From positions 1 to 44,795 of the forward strand of contig CALFVD010000146.1 in assembly GCA_937928005.1 (NCBI GenBank): a DNA stretch of 44,795 nucleotides, written 5' to 3'. Shown in pieces: positions 7,586 through 17,344 of this stretch. The number at the start of each line of letters is the position of its first letter. Position 1 is the stretch's first letter. The stretch is from an uncultured Neomegalonema sp. (GTDB lineage Bacteria > Pseudomonadota > Alphaproteobacteria > Rhodobacterales > Rhodobacteraceae). The position numbers were made by a program, and so were the translations under genes. The notes under the pieces were generated by a model. The model was given only the letters and a program-made list of their open reading frames with translations, was not told where the DNA came from and did no database searches.

Positions 7586-10360
7586 ATGATGATTAAACAC
7601 AGGTCGAAACGCTTCGGCCTTCTCGTAACCGCAGCCTCTTTCGCAGGAGCCGCAGCATTCGCCGCTGCCCCACCCGCAGGCGAGCGTATCGGGAACCAAG
7701 CAACAGCGACGTACACCAATTCTTCCGGTGACACCGTCAGCGTTACCTCGAACAAGGTCGAAACGATTGTGCAGCAAATCGCTGCACTCGACCTAGCCAT
7801 TGGCGCGAATGAAACCGCAGCACCGGGTGGTAAGGTCTTTATCCCGCATACCATCACCAACCTCGGTAACGGGACAGACTTCTACAATCTGACCCAGACC
7901 GCGACCTCCGGGAGCTTCACCTTCGATTCTATCAAGATCCTGCCCGACGCGGATCGTGACGGTATCGCAGACTCGACAACACCGATCACGGTGACACCAA
8001 ACCTCGATCCGAATGAAGTATACGGCGTCATCATCGAAGCAGTCGTACCTTCGACCGCTTCTTCGGCAGATGTAGAAACGATCACACTTACGGCGACAAG
8101 TGACTTTGACGGAACTATCTTCGACTCCAACGATGACGTCATCACGGTTTCCGGTGATCCGATTACGGAAGTCCAGAAGGAGATGATCGTTGCTGATACC
8201 GTTGCTGACGGTCTGACCGGTGCTGGCGATATCGTAACCATCAAGCTGACCTATACTTCTACGGGTCTTGCCGATGCCGAAAACCTGATCGTCACAGACG
8301 TTCTGGACAGCCGCCTCGTCTATGTCGCGAACAGCGCAATTTGGTCTGACTCCGCAACTCCACTGACGGATGCAGGCGATGCCGATCCTCTGACCTTTGA
8401 GCTTACGAACGGCTCAAGTCAAAGCATCGACTATCAAGTCACCGGCAACACTGTCGAATTCCACCTCGACGACGTTCCAGTTGGCCGTACCGGTTTCGTG
8501 ACCTTCCAAGCGAAAATTGATGATGTAAACCCAGTTCCGGCTGGTACGATCTCCAACTTCGCGACACAAGCGATCAACGGTCCTACGGGCAACCCGAACC
8601 CGCCCACGGTGATGCCACCATCGAACGTTGCATCTGTCGATGTCGATGAGACATTCCTCGTCACCATCGCTGACTCTGAGGCTGGTTCTTACGTTGCCGG
8701 TACGGACAGCGCCGCCAACCTGCTCACAGCAGGCGCAGGCACCACGTCCTCGACCGCCGATGACGATGGCGCATTGAACGACGTTGTCGACATTGCTGAC
8801 TCTGTCTCTCAGGGCGCAACGTTGGCCTTCGACTTCGTGCTCACGAATAACTCGAATGATGCACAGGCAATCGATGTTACGTTCGCGAACAACGATCCAC
8901 TCGTCGATGGCTTCCCAGCTGGCACCTCGTTCCAGCTTGTCGGTTCCGATGGCGTGACCCCCGTTGCCGGTTCCATTGGTCCGGTTCCGGTCAACAGCGC
9001 AACGGTCGATGGCACGACGAAAGTCACCCTGCTCGCGACCTTGCCCGCAAGTGTCGGCCCGGTCACGGGTGCGGACTACAACGCGACGCTGACCGCAGTA
9101 TCTTCGGGTGGCGGCACGCCGAACACCTCGACCGCCAACTTCACTGGCGATATCACGGCGGCGGCAGTTGACCTGAGCAACAACTCACCGGTTGGCAACG
9201 ACGGTGGTGACGGTACGCTTCCAACTGACCAAGTGAATGGTACAGTCGGCGGTGTTGATCAGCCCTTCGACGTTATCTCAGTCGATCCAGGCACCCCTGC
9301 AACCTTCGTCTTCGACGTGAATAACGAAGGCCCAAGCTCCGATAACTACGATCTGGCGATCACTGGCCTGCCAGCAGGCTACACGGCAGTCTTCACCCTG
9401 CCAGACGGTACTGTTGTCACCAATACTGGCAACATCCCTGGTGGTGGTACGGTTCAGGTGACGGCAACGGTTACGCCACCAGCTAATGCTGATCCGATCA
9501 CGACCCCGTTCACCACCGCTGTGACTTCGGTTGCAACAGGTCAGGGCGATACGATCCTCAACGCTGTAGCGGTCAACCCGATCGTCGGTCTCCGTATCGA
9601 AGCTGATCAGAACCGTCAGGCTGCTCCGTCGGGCGTCATCGATATCCCACACACCATCTTCAACGATGGTAACGTGGATATCACCGGTGGTGCACTGACC
9701 CAGTCGAACACGCTCAGCACGTTCTCCGGAACCCTGTTCTGGGACGTCAACGGTGACCAAATCGCCGATGCAGGTGACGTGATCATTACCGACATTTCGG
9801 ATATCGATGCGGCAAATGGCCCAACCAACGGTATCGAAGCCGGTGACTCGGTCAATCTGATCTTGCGTGTTCAGGTTCCTTCCAGCGCCACGATTGGCGT
9901 CGTCGAGAGTGAGACAATCACGATTGCTACGGCTCTTCAGTCTGGCGCGGCAAACGTAACGGATACGGACGCTACGGACAACGCCGTGACTGATACAATC
10001 ACCGTCGTCTCTGGTGACGTATCGCTCGACAAAGAACAAGCTCTGACGGACTGCACCACTGGTGTTGTCGGCACCTACAGCAGGGGCACCGTCAATGCGA
10101 CGCCAGGCTCGTGCATTACGTACAAGATCACCGCACTCAACAGCGGTACGGCAGATGCCGGTGATGTCGAAGTCACCGACCTGACGCCAACCTGGACCAC
10201 CTACACCGAGTGTGGCGCGGCAAGCTGTGCGGCAACCGCCGTAACCGGCACGCTAACCACCCCGGCAGACGGTAGTGCCGGTCAGGTAAGCGCCGATTTC
10301 GGCACCCTGATCCCAGGTGCAATGGGCGTTCTGACCTTCACCGTCAAGATCGACCAGTAA
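7586..10360 (+). CDS. exported multi-repeat DUF11 surface protein (924 aa)
   Basis: Large secreted protein built of repeated DUF11/immunoglobulin-like beta domains. A signal peptide ends at AFAAAPPAGERIGNQATATYTN. DUF11-type modules follow, recognisable by recurring phrases such as IPHTITNLGNGTDFYNLT (about 92-110), LTYTSTGLADAENLIVTDVL, FVFDVNNEGPSSDNYDL, IPHTIFNDGNVDITGG (near 685-700) and YKITALNSGTADAGDVEVTDL near the C-terminus. Asp-rich calcium-binding-like turns (DADRDGIAD, DVNGDQIADAGD) recur. The composition is acidic, Thr/Asp/Gly rich and nearly lysine-free. There is no transmembrane anchor or LPxTG at the end, so attachment may depend on the neighbouring outer-membrane giant. A strong terminator follows at 10412-10446. 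Function unknown; adhesin or surface coat is the likely class. Confidence 0.82.
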   Translation: MMIKHRSKRFGLLVTAASFAGAAAFAAAPPAGERIGNQATATYTNSSGDTVSVTSNKVETIVQQIAALDLAIGANETAAPGGKVFIPHTITNLGNGTDFYNLTQTATSGSFTFDSIKILPDADRDGIADSTTPITVTPNLDPNEVYGVIIEAVVPSTASSADVETITLTATSDFDGTIFDSNDDVITVSGDPITEVQKEMIVADTVADGLTGAGDIVTIKLTYTSTGLADAENLIVTDVLDSRLVYVANSAIWSDSATPLTDAGDADPLTFELTNGSSQSIDYQVTGNTVEFHLDDVPVGRTGFVTFQAKIDDVNPVPAGTISNFATQAINGPTGNPNPPTVMPPSNVASVDVDETFLVTIADSEAGSYVAGTDSAANLLTAGAGTTSSTADDDGALNDVVDIADSVSQGATLAFDFVLTNNSNDAQAIDVTFANNDPLVDGFPAGTSFQLVGSDGVTPVAGSIGPVPVNSATVDGTTKVTLLATLPASVGPVTGADYNATLTAVSSGGGTPNTSTANFTGDITAAAVDLSNNSPVGNDGGDGTLPTDQVNGTVGGVDQPFDVISVDPGTPATFVFDVNNEGPSSDNYDLAITGLPAGYTAVFTLPDGTVVTNTGNIPGGGTVQVTATVTPPANADPITTPFTTAVTSVATGQGDTILNAVAVNPIVGLRIEADQNRQAAPSGVIDIPHTIFNDGNVDITGGALTQSNTLSTFSGTLFWDVNGDQIADAGDVIITDISDIDAANGPTNGIEAGDSVNLILRVQVPSSATIGVVESETITIATALQSGAANVTDTDATDNAVTDTITVVSGDVSLDKEQALTDCTTGVVGTYSRGTVNATPGSCITYKITALNSGTADAGDVEVTDLTPTWTTYTECGAASCAATAVTGTLTTPADGSAGQVSADFGTLIPGAMGVLTFTVKIDQ

Positions 10361-10377
10361 GCAGTAATCCGCTGCCA

Positions 10378-10398
10378 GCGGGCGCGCATTGCGCCCGC
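10378..10398 (+). terminator. GC-rich hairpin after the 924-aa gene
   Basis: GCGGGCGC and GCGCCCGC form a perfect 8-bp stem with a 5-base loop 18 bases after the stop codon. No U-run follows, so by itself it would be an imperfect terminator or an RNA 3'-end stabiliser preceding the true terminator. Confidence 0.45.
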
Positions 10399-10411
10399 CC
10401 ATCACAAGTCA

Positions 10412-10446
10412 CGGGCGCGAAGCCGAACACGGTTCGCGCCCGTTTT
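10412..10446 (+). terminator. rho-independent terminator
   Basis: CGGGCGCGAA (10412-10421) pairs perfectly with TTCGCGCCCG (10433-10442) around an 11-base loop and is followed by TTTTCCTT. It separates the 924-residue protein gene from the 1927-residue protein gene, so the latter either has its own promoter in 10447-10510 or depends on read-through. Confidence 0.8.
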
Positions 10447-10510
10447 CCTTCCACAAGTCGGATACCATCGCCCGGAGAACCGGCTTGGATCCCTTGATTG
10501 AGGTTACGAG

Positions 10511-13500
10511 ATGATGCGGCTCCCCAAAACAATGAAGGCACTCAGTGCCCTGCTCGTGACGGCGCTATTTAGCACTGCCGTCGTGTCAGAGGCAGCAGCC
10601 CCGCCCGCCGGGACGGCCATCTCTAACCAAGCGAGCGCCACCTATTTCAACGGTACATACGGTGTGATCGAAACGGTCCGCTCGAATATCGTTACGGCTA
10701 CGGTCCTGCCCACACCTGCATTCGAGGTTACGGGCGGTGAAACATTACACCTAACCCGTGCTGTCGAGGGCGCCTATGCGTTCCGCCTTCGCAATAACGG
10801 TAACGTCATGCTAAGCGTTGATGCGAGCATTTCTGAAGATTCAGGCGATGACTTCGATGTTGCGGGCACGCTCTATGTCGATAGCAACGAGAACGGCGCT
10901 ATTGATGCCGGGGAACCGCGCATTACCGACGCAATGCCTGTCGATCTTGCGCCTGGCGACTCTTTACCGGTCATCTACATGTTTACGACCCCCGGCGCCG
11001 TCGCCCAGAACGACCGATCCGCGTCAACCCTGCGCGCCACGGCAATACCGGTAGCTGGTGACACGACTCCGCTGACGGATCAGGTTCAGTCGGTCACTCT
11101 CATCGATGAAGCGAACCTACGGCTGCAAAAACGCGCAACGTATAATCAGTCTTTGGGCGAGATCATCTACACTCTGACGTTGCGCAATAACAGCGACCGG
11201 GCCATCGCCCCATATTCGAGCGTTGGGGGCGAGCCAATCATCATTGATGATCAAGCCCGCAGCATCGTAATGGTGGAAGACGCGATCCCGCTCAACACCG
11301 CATTTTCGAGTATCCGTGATACAGGCGCGTTCGACACGCTCTACCATGTGAATGGTGCTGCCGAATACACCTTCACGACAACCGCCCCTGACGACCTAAC
11401 ACAAATCGATCGTATCGCCTTTTCGACGGACAGCGCCTATGGCGTAAGCCGCTCCACCGATCTGATCTTTGCCGTTAAGGTACAGGAAAATGCGGGCAAC
11501 GCAACGATCACCAACACCGCCACGACCTATGTTGATGATGGTACGGCAGTAACAGCCAATACCTCTAATGAAGTCGAGACACAGATTACCGCCGCAGACG
11601 GCACGCTTACGTTCTTCACCTCCGATTTTAGCAATCAGATCGAATCCACAAATTACGATGAAGACGTCGCCGTCGAATTGGTCGCCGGTCTTTGCAACGC
11701 CACACGCGATATCGATCAAGTCAGCATCACCATTACCACAGCCCTTTCCGGCGACCGCGAAGTCGTCAACGCTTTCGAGACAGGCCCGAACACGGGCATC
11801 TTCCGCACAGCAGGCGTGACAGTGCGCGAGACTGCATTGGCCATTGTCAACAACAACGTGCTGGAACCACAGCAGGATGACGCGGCTTCGGCCAGTGCGA
11901 CCTGTCAGGGTGAAGTCATGGAGGATGTGGTTACGGTCGAGCCGGGTGGCTACGTCTTTGACGCAATCTCGAACGATCCTGTGGCTGGTGCATTGGTACG
12001 GTTGTTCCGTGAAGGCCAGTCTGGTGCGCCGGTCGCCGAAGTAAGTACGGGCCAGAACGGCTTCTTCAGCTTCGCCAATCTCGAACGCGGCACCTACCGC
12101 CTTCAGATCCTACCGCCCGATACCTTTGCCTTCCCATCGGCCTACGTGAACTTCAATGGCTTTGGCCGCACAGTCGATGCCGCCGCTTCTTACGGTACTG
12201 TCTTCACCTTCGATGGTGGCCCGCTGCGCGATATCGACGTGCCACTTGATCCGACGGATATCCTACCGCTGACGCTGGGCAAGATCGCAAGTCGTTCAGA
12301 AGTGCGTCGGGGTGAATATGTTGTCTACACACTGGATGCACAGAACCGCACGGGCCAAGGCCTGACCAAAGCGGTCGTCGAAGATATCTTGCCTCCTGGC
12401 TTCGTCTATATCGCTGGCTCCACCCGTATCAATGGTGCCGTCGCAGCTGATCCGCTGGGCGAGCCGGGCGAGACGCTTACTTTCGAGCTGGGCACCCTGC
12501 CCCCCGAAACGACGAGAAATATCGAATACACCGTGCGCGTTGCACCGACCTCTGGTCAAGGCCGCCGGATCAACACCGCTACACTTTCCGGCATACAGGT
12601 TCGCACCGCACTTCCAATGTCGTCACAACCCGCCCGCGCAATCGTGGAGGTCAATGACCGGGGCAGTGTCTTTGCTGACGAAGCGGTCATCATCGGTCGG
12701 GTCTTCCTTGATGTGAATGGCGATGGCATTCAGGACGACGAAGAGCATGAGCCGGGCATTCCGGGCGTCAAACTTATCACCTCCAACGGCCTGAGCGTCG
12801 TGACGGATGAGCAAGGTAAGTACTCATTGTTCGGTCTGCGCCCCATTACACAAGTGCTTGCGGTTCAGAAATCGACCCTACCCGAAAGCGGCGAAGTCGC
12901 GCTGCTGGAAGTGGACGATGCCATGAAGCCGGGTTCGCGCTTCATCGACCTGAAACGCGGCGAACTGCGTGCTGAAGACTTCCCTGTCGTGTGGTCCGAA
13001 ACAGTCGAACGTATGGTCAAGGCACGTCGTGCCGAATTCCAGCGCCTCGCATTCGATGAATCGCTACTGCGCGACGATCTGCCCCTGACCTTCGATGGTG
13101 GCGTTGAGCGCCTTGGTAGCCGCAACGAAAGCGCCCTAGACACCAAGACAGACGTGGACCGCCGTGTCGTTAAAGGCACCGATGACGAAACCCCAATCGC
13201 CGAGCGCCCAGAGCGGCGCGGTGAGACCGAAGCGGAGCGTAAAGCACGTTTGTCGGCCCTCATACCGGCGCTGAAACCGGGTTTTGGTTTCGTCGGTCTG
13301 CCCGACGAAACGGTCACAGATTACGCCAGCATTGATGTTCTGCTGAAAACGCCCGTCGAGACCGAAACCAAGCTTCTGGTCAACGGCGAGTTGGTTTCCG
13401 CAACGAAGATCGGCGCCAAGCTAATTGACCGTGGGCGTGGTATGCAGTTGTTCGAGTACATCGCCGTACCGCTTCAGCCAGGTGCGAACGAGATCAAAGC

Positions 13501-16294
13501 AACTGTCACCGATCCCTTCGGCAACGAGCGTGCTGGCGAGACGCGGACGGTCTATGCCCCCGGTGCGCCAGCGGGCTTCCAGATCATTGCACCCAAAAAC
13601 GCGACCGCCAATGCAAACGTACGAATTCCCGTGGTCTTGCGTGTGGTCGATGCAAATGGCCGTCTGGTTCGCGCTCCTGTCACCGTGACATTGGATGCAG
13701 AACGTGGCCAGTGGGATGTACGCGATATCCGTACTCAGATTCCGGGTGTCCAGAGCTTCATAGATAATGGCGAAGCGACCGTCGATTTCATTCCACCAAG
13801 TCTCGTGGGCAGCGAAACCCTTCGCGTCTCCGCCGATTTCGGTGAGGGTGAAGCGGTCATCGCGATCACGCCAGACCTTGGCGAGCGTGTGTTCGTCGGG
13901 ATCGTGGAAGGGGCCGTTCGCCTTGATGGCGGTGACAACCTGCTCGGTGTCATGGATAGCGACGACCTGAGCAGCTTCGAGGAAACCACTGAAGGCGTAC
14001 GTGGACAGCTCTATCTCAAGGGCCGCATCTTGGGCGACTCGTTGCTGACCCTACGCTACGACAGCGATCAAGACACGAACGAACGTCTGTTCCGCGACAT
14101 CAATCGTGACGAGTTCTACCCGGTCTACGGCGATAACTCCGAGCGTGGCTTTGATGCGCAGTCTTCCTCCCAGCTGTTTGTTAAGGTCGAGCGGGAACAG
14201 TCTTACATCCTCTACGGTGATATCGCCGTGGAACCAGAAGCCGATGCTATCCGTCTTGGTGCCTTTCGCCGGTCGCTGACCGGGGGTAAAGCGCGCTATC
14301 AAGATGGGCCAGTTTCAATCACCGTGTTCGCCGCCGAGACTGAACTGGGGCAGCGTGTTGTGGAAGTCTCTGGTCGTGGTGTTTCTGGTCCGTATGATAT
14401 CGACCTAGCTGGCCTGCGCGATGGGTCAGAGATTGTCGAAGTCCTCATCCGTGATCGTGACCAGCCTTCGCGCATTCTTGAAGCCATCAAGCAGCAACGG
14501 TTCAGCGACTACTCGCTCGACTATTTCTCAGGTTCGCTGATCTTCAACCGCCCAATCCCGCTGATCGATGACGATTTGAACCCGGTCTCAATCCGTGTGA
14601 CTTATGAAGTCGAAGATGAACGCGGTGATGACTACATCGTCTATGGCGGTGAGGCGAGCTATGCGATTACCGAGAATATCACGGTTGGCTATCGCGAATT
14701 GCGCACCACGGCAGACGATGCCAGTGATGAGCAGCGCACGATCCGCTCGGCTTATGTCGATGCCCAAATCGAAAAATGGGGCGGTGTACAGGTCGAAATC
14801 AGTAATGCGCAAAATGGGGCGGGCGATGACGGGTTTGGCTATCGCGCCAGTTATGATTATCGAGGTGAGGGGACCACGATCCGCGCTGATGCAGCGCATA
14901 CCGATGATGACTTTGACGTACCCGGCTCCTATGTGACCGCCGGACGGGACGAAGCACGCATCACGGCAACGCATCAACTCGATGAACGGACCGATGTTTC
15001 GGCTGATGCGCTCTACTCAAATGACAATGCGGGCGACAACCGCCGATATGGGGTAGAAGCGCGGGTCACACACGCCGTAACCAACTATCTTGACGCCAGC
15101 GTCGGGGTACGCGGTGTCCGTACCGATACGGAAAACGATACCAGCGACGTATTGAGTGGGATAGCGGGTGTTCGCTATCGTCCGCCAGAAGTGCCCGGTG
15201 CAACATTCCACGCGGAGTTCGAGCAGGATTTCGTCGAAGTGGACAACTGGCGCCTAACGACAGGTGGCGAGTATCAGTGGAGACCTGAGGTCCGCCTCTA
15301 CGCGCTGACCGAGTTCTCGACCACCGAAAGCGGGCATTTCGGCATCGGCGACGGACGCAGCACCAACTTCACAACGAAAGCCGGTGTCGAGTTCACCGTG
15401 ATGGAAAACGTCCATGGCTTCAGCGAATACCGCGACGGGGGTACAGGGTCGGGCAATGGCGTAGCAAACGGCGTGCGCACGACCTATGATGTGAACGAGT
15501 ATACCAGCTTGCGGGTTTCGCTCGAACATGTCGAACCGGTTGCGGATGACCATGAGCGGCGCACCGCCTTCGCCTTTGGCACCGATTATGAAGACGATGA
15601 TCGCGGCCTGCTTCTGCGTAGCGATATCGAATGGGATCGCGACGAGAGCGGCTCTGGCGTCTTCTCCAACTTCGCCTTCGGGTACAAGGTGGATGATGAC
15701 TTCACGCTCCTGCTGCGTAACCGTGCTGCGTTCGACGACAAAGGTGCGCGTAACCGTTTCCGTGATCGCCTGCGCTTTGGTGTGGCCTATCGCCCCGTGA
15801 ACGACAACCGGTTGCGGATGCTCGGCTGGTACGAGTATGAGATCGACGAGGAAGAGTTCCGCGAGCAGGCCCATCGCTGGTCGATCGGCGGCATCTGGAC
15901 CCATAGCGACAGGCTGCGCAGCAATGCCCGCTATGCAGGTGAGCATACCGAGTTCCGGTCAAACACCGTGGATGAGGCGAATACACTGCACATGCTGCGC
16001 GTCGGTACGGAATACGAGTTTGCGGAGGACCGCTTTTCCCTTGGCGGAAACGTTGCACTCTTCACGGATGACGATTTCGAGAACTACACGCTGGGCTTCG
16101 GAGCGGAGATCAATGCCGCCGTCACGGAGAACATCCAAGTCGGTATCGGCTATAACCACGTCGAACTGGATGAGGACCGTATTCGACACCTCTACGATGC
16201 AGGGTTCTACATCCGAGCGAGGATCAAGCTAGACGACGATACGTGGAATATATTCGACGATGCAGTCTCGGCATTCACGCCAGAGCGATATTGA
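10511..16294 (+). CDS. giant outer-membrane protein with DUF11, SdrD_B-like and C-terminal beta-barrel regions (1927 aa)
   Basis: Very large envelope protein, probably anchored by a C-terminal beta barrel with the rest exposed. Order seen: signal peptide to about residue 28, then AAPPAGTAISNQASATYFN, almost the same opening as the 924-residue neighbour; DUF11-like domains (about 30-350); a segment DGTLTFFTSDFSN (about 360-450); a carboxypeptidase-regulatory/SdrD_B-like fold with DPVAGALVRLFREGQ (about 480-545); another DUF11 (595-690); a second SdrD_B module GRVFLDVNGDGIQDDEEHEP (about 728-780); an acidic/basic linker; Ig-like domains (920-1120); and from about 1130 long runs of alternating amphipathic strands beginning near YPVYGDNSERGFDAQSSSQL. 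About 20 or more strands are plausible. Function unknown. The related architecture in other Proteobacteria is uncharacterised. Confidence 0.82.
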   Translation: MMRLPKTMKALSALLVTALFSTAVVSEAAAPPAGTAISNQASATYFNGTYGVIETVRSNIVTATVLPTPAFEVTGGETLHLTRAVEGAYAFRLRNNGNVMLSVDASISEDSGDDFDVAGTLYVDSNENGAIDAGEPRITDAMPVDLAPGDSLPVIYMFTTPGAVAQNDRSASTLRATAIPVAGDTTPLTDQVQSVTLIDEANLRLQKRATYNQSLGEIIYTLTLRNNSDRAIAPYSSVGGEPIIIDDQARSIVMVEDAIPLNTAFSSIRDTGAFDTLYHVNGAAEYTFTTTAPDDLTQIDRIAFSTDSAYGVSRSTDLIFAVKVQENAGNATITNTATTYVDDGTAVTANTSNEVETQITAADGTLTFFTSDFSNQIESTNYDEDVAVELVAGLCNATRDIDQVSITITTALSGDREVVNAFETGPNTGIFRTAGVTVRETALAIVNNNVLEPQQDDAASASATCQGEVMEDVVTVEPGGYVFDAISNDPVAGALVRLFREGQSGAPVAEVSTGQNGFFSFANLERGTYRLQILPPDTFAFPSAYVNFNGFGRTVDAAASYGTVFTFDGGPLRDIDVPLDPTDILPLTLGKIASRSEVRRGEYVVYTLDAQNRTGQGLTKAVVEDILPPGFVYIAGSTRINGAVAADPLGEPGETLTFELGTLPPETTRNIEYTVRVAPTSGQGRRINTATLSGIQVRTALPMSSQPARAIVEVNDRGSVFADEAVIIGRVFLDVNGDGIQDDEEHEPGIPGVKLITSNGLSVVTDEQGKYSLFGLRPITQVLAVQKSTLPESGEVALLEVDDAMKPGSRFIDLKRGELRAEDFPVVWSETVERMVKARRAEFQRLAFDESLLRDDLPLTFDGGVERLGSRNESALDTKTDVDRRVVKGTDDETPIAERPERRGETEAERKARLSALIPALKPGFGFVGLPDETVTDYASIDVLLKTPVETETKLLVNGELVSATKIGAKLIDRGRGMQLFEYIAVPLQPGANEIKATVTDPFGNERAGETRTVYAPGAPAGFQIIAPKNATANANVRIPVVLRVVDANGRLVRAPVTVTLDAERGQWDVRDIRTQIPGVQSFIDNGEATVDFIPPSLVGSETLRVSADFGEGEAVIAITPDLGERVFVGIVEGAVRLDGGDNLLGVMDSDDLSSFEETTEGVRGQLYLKGRILGDSLLTLRYDSDQDTNERLFRDINRDEFYPVYGDNSERGFDAQSSSQLFVKVEREQSYILYGDIAVEPEADAIRLGAFRRSLTGGKARYQDGPVSITVFAAETELGQRVVEVSGRGVSGPYDIDLAGLRDGSEIVEVLIRDRDQPSRILEAIKQQRFSDYSLDYFSGSLIFNRPIPLIDDDLNPVSIRVTYEVEDERGDDYIVYGGEASYAITENITVGYRELRTTADDASDEQRTIRSAYVDAQIEKWGGVQVEISNAQNGAGDDGFGYRASYDYRGEGTTIRADAAHTDDDFDVPGSYVTAGRDEARITATHQLDERTDVSADALYSNDNAGDNRRYGVEARVTHAVTNYLDASVGVRGVRTDTENDTSDVLSGIAGVRYRPPEVPGATFHAEFEQDFVEVDNWRLTTGGEYQWRPEVRLYALTEFSTTESGHFGIGDGRSTNFTTKAGVEFTVMENVHGFSEYRDGGTGSGNGVANGVRTTYDVNEYTSLRVSLEHVEPVADDHERRTAFAFGTDYEDDDRGLLLRSDIEWDRDESGSGVFSNFAFGYKVDDDFTLLLRNRAAFDDKGARNRFRDRLRFGVAYRPVNDNRLRMLGWYEYEIDEEEFREQAHRWSIGGIWTHSDRLRSNARYAGEHTEFRSNTVDEANTLHMLRVGTEYEFAEDRFSLGGNVALFTDDDFENYTLGFGAEINAAVTENIQVGIGYNHVELDEDRIRHLYDAGFYIRARIKLDDDTWNIFDDAVSAFTPERY

Positions 16295-16300
16295 GAACGG

Positions 16301-16329
16301 GGCCGGGCATTCAGTTGCCCGGCCTCTTT
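16301..16329 (+). terminator. rho-independent terminator after the giant gene
   Basis: GGCCGGGCA (16301-16309) pairs with TGCCCGGCC (16316-16324) around a 6-base loop and is followed by TCTTTCG. It lies seven bases after the stop codon of the 1927-residue protein. Confidence 0.75.
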
Positions 16330-16402
16330 CGTTTCAGTGGTCTTGCAGTCGATGCCCGTGATGATAGCCTAACCTAAGGGAAGCAATCCAAGGAGGCGGG
16401 AC

Positions 16403-17194
16403 ATGCGAATGTTTTTGGGGGCCGTAGCCCTTTGTATCGCGGGGATGATCGGGACGGCGGCGATGGCAAGCGAGTGTTTCCAGCTCGCCAAAGGTATGGG
16501 TGCCACGCTCTACCGGGCCGCCGATAGCTTGGGCAAAGACGAGGTATTGATCCGGTTCGTGGCCCATTCGACATACCTGTTGGAAAGTGCCGAAGGGCTA
16601 CGCATCGCGACAGATTGGTCAGGAGATTTTGCCGAGCGGATCGAGGGTTTGCCCGATGTGGTAACGATGAACCATGCGCATGAGACGCATTGGACCGCAT
16701 TTCCCGACCCCGAAATCGACCATGCCCTCAAAGGATGGGGTATTAAGGGCAAGCCACGTCGTCATTTCCTGCGCCTCGGCGAGACGCTGATCCGCAACGT
16801 GCCGACGGATATTCGGGGCGGCTATGCGGGGATCGAGCCGTTTGGCAATTCGATCTTCCTATTCGAGATCGGCGATCTATGCGTCGGACATTTGGGGCAT
16901 ATCCACCACGAACCAACCGAGGAGCAATATGCATTATTGGGCCGAATGGATGTGGTAATGGTGCCGGTGGACGGAACGTTCACGCTTGGGATCAAGGAGA
17001 TCATCCCAATGCTAAAGCGGTTGCGGGCGCAGGTGGTACTACCTATGCACGCCTTTGGGCGCTATACGCTGGTCGAGTTCCTCGACGCCATGCGCGGGGA
17101 TTTTGCCGTGGATTTCATGGATGGCGACGAGATTCTACTATCACAGAAGCGCCTACCCGATGTGCCTACTGTTTTCGTGCCCAAAGGATTGTAA
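16403..17194 (+). CDS. exported metallo-beta-lactamase-fold protein with altered metal motif
   Basis: Periplasmic protein of 263 residues with a signal peptide (to AAMA, about residue 21) and a UlaG/ComEC-like metallo-beta-lactamase fold (Lactamase_B_2/3 type). Family landmarks are present but changed: the first metal motif, normally HxHxDH, reads NHAHETH; the strand normally ending LGDLGH reads CVGHLGHIHHEPTEEQ; then VMVPVDGTFTLG and LPMHAFG. A near-perfect AAGGAGG ribosome-binding site fixes the start at 16403. The missing aspartate in motif 1 means either a different metal set or loss of hydrolase activity. It follows a terminator and stands alone; the next gene is convergent. Confidence 0.82.
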   Translation: MRMFLGAVALCIAGMIGTAAMASECFQLAKGMGATLYRAADSLGKDEVLIRFVAHSTYLLESAEGLRIATDWSGDFAERIEGLPDVVTMNHAHETHWTAFPDPEIDHALKGWGIKGKPRRHFLRLGETLIRNVPTDIRGGYAGIEPFGNSIFLFEIGDLCVGHLGHIHHEPTEEQYALLGRMDVVMVPVDGTFTLGIKEIIPMLKRLRAQVVLPMHAFGRYTLVEFLDAMRGDFAVDFMDGDEILLSQKRLPDVPTVFVPKGL

Positions 17195-17255
17195 TAGCGA
17201 TCCCGCGTCCCTGTTTGGCCATGAGTTGCTTTATAGCCATTTGCAATAAACCTGA

Positions 17256-17291
17256 GCCATATTTCACGCCAAGAGCCGCGCAAAATATGGC
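17256..17291. terminator. possible bidirectional hairpin between convergent MBL genes
   Basis: GCCATATTT (17256-17264) and AAATATGGC (17283-17291) are exact reverse complements with an 18-base loop. The position in the 150-base gap between two convergent genes suits a shared terminator, but the long loop and absence of a clear U-run keep this weak. Confidence 0.3.
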
Positions 17292-17344
17292 GCTTGACGA
17301 TTCAGGATAATCGCAATTCGCTTTAAATGGCCGTAAAGCACGGC

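Noticed and set aside
15254..15946. 230-codon minus-strand open frame within the giant outer-membrane protein gene
   Set aside because: No recognisable motif, and the plus strand reads a continuous amphipathic beta-strand pattern through it.
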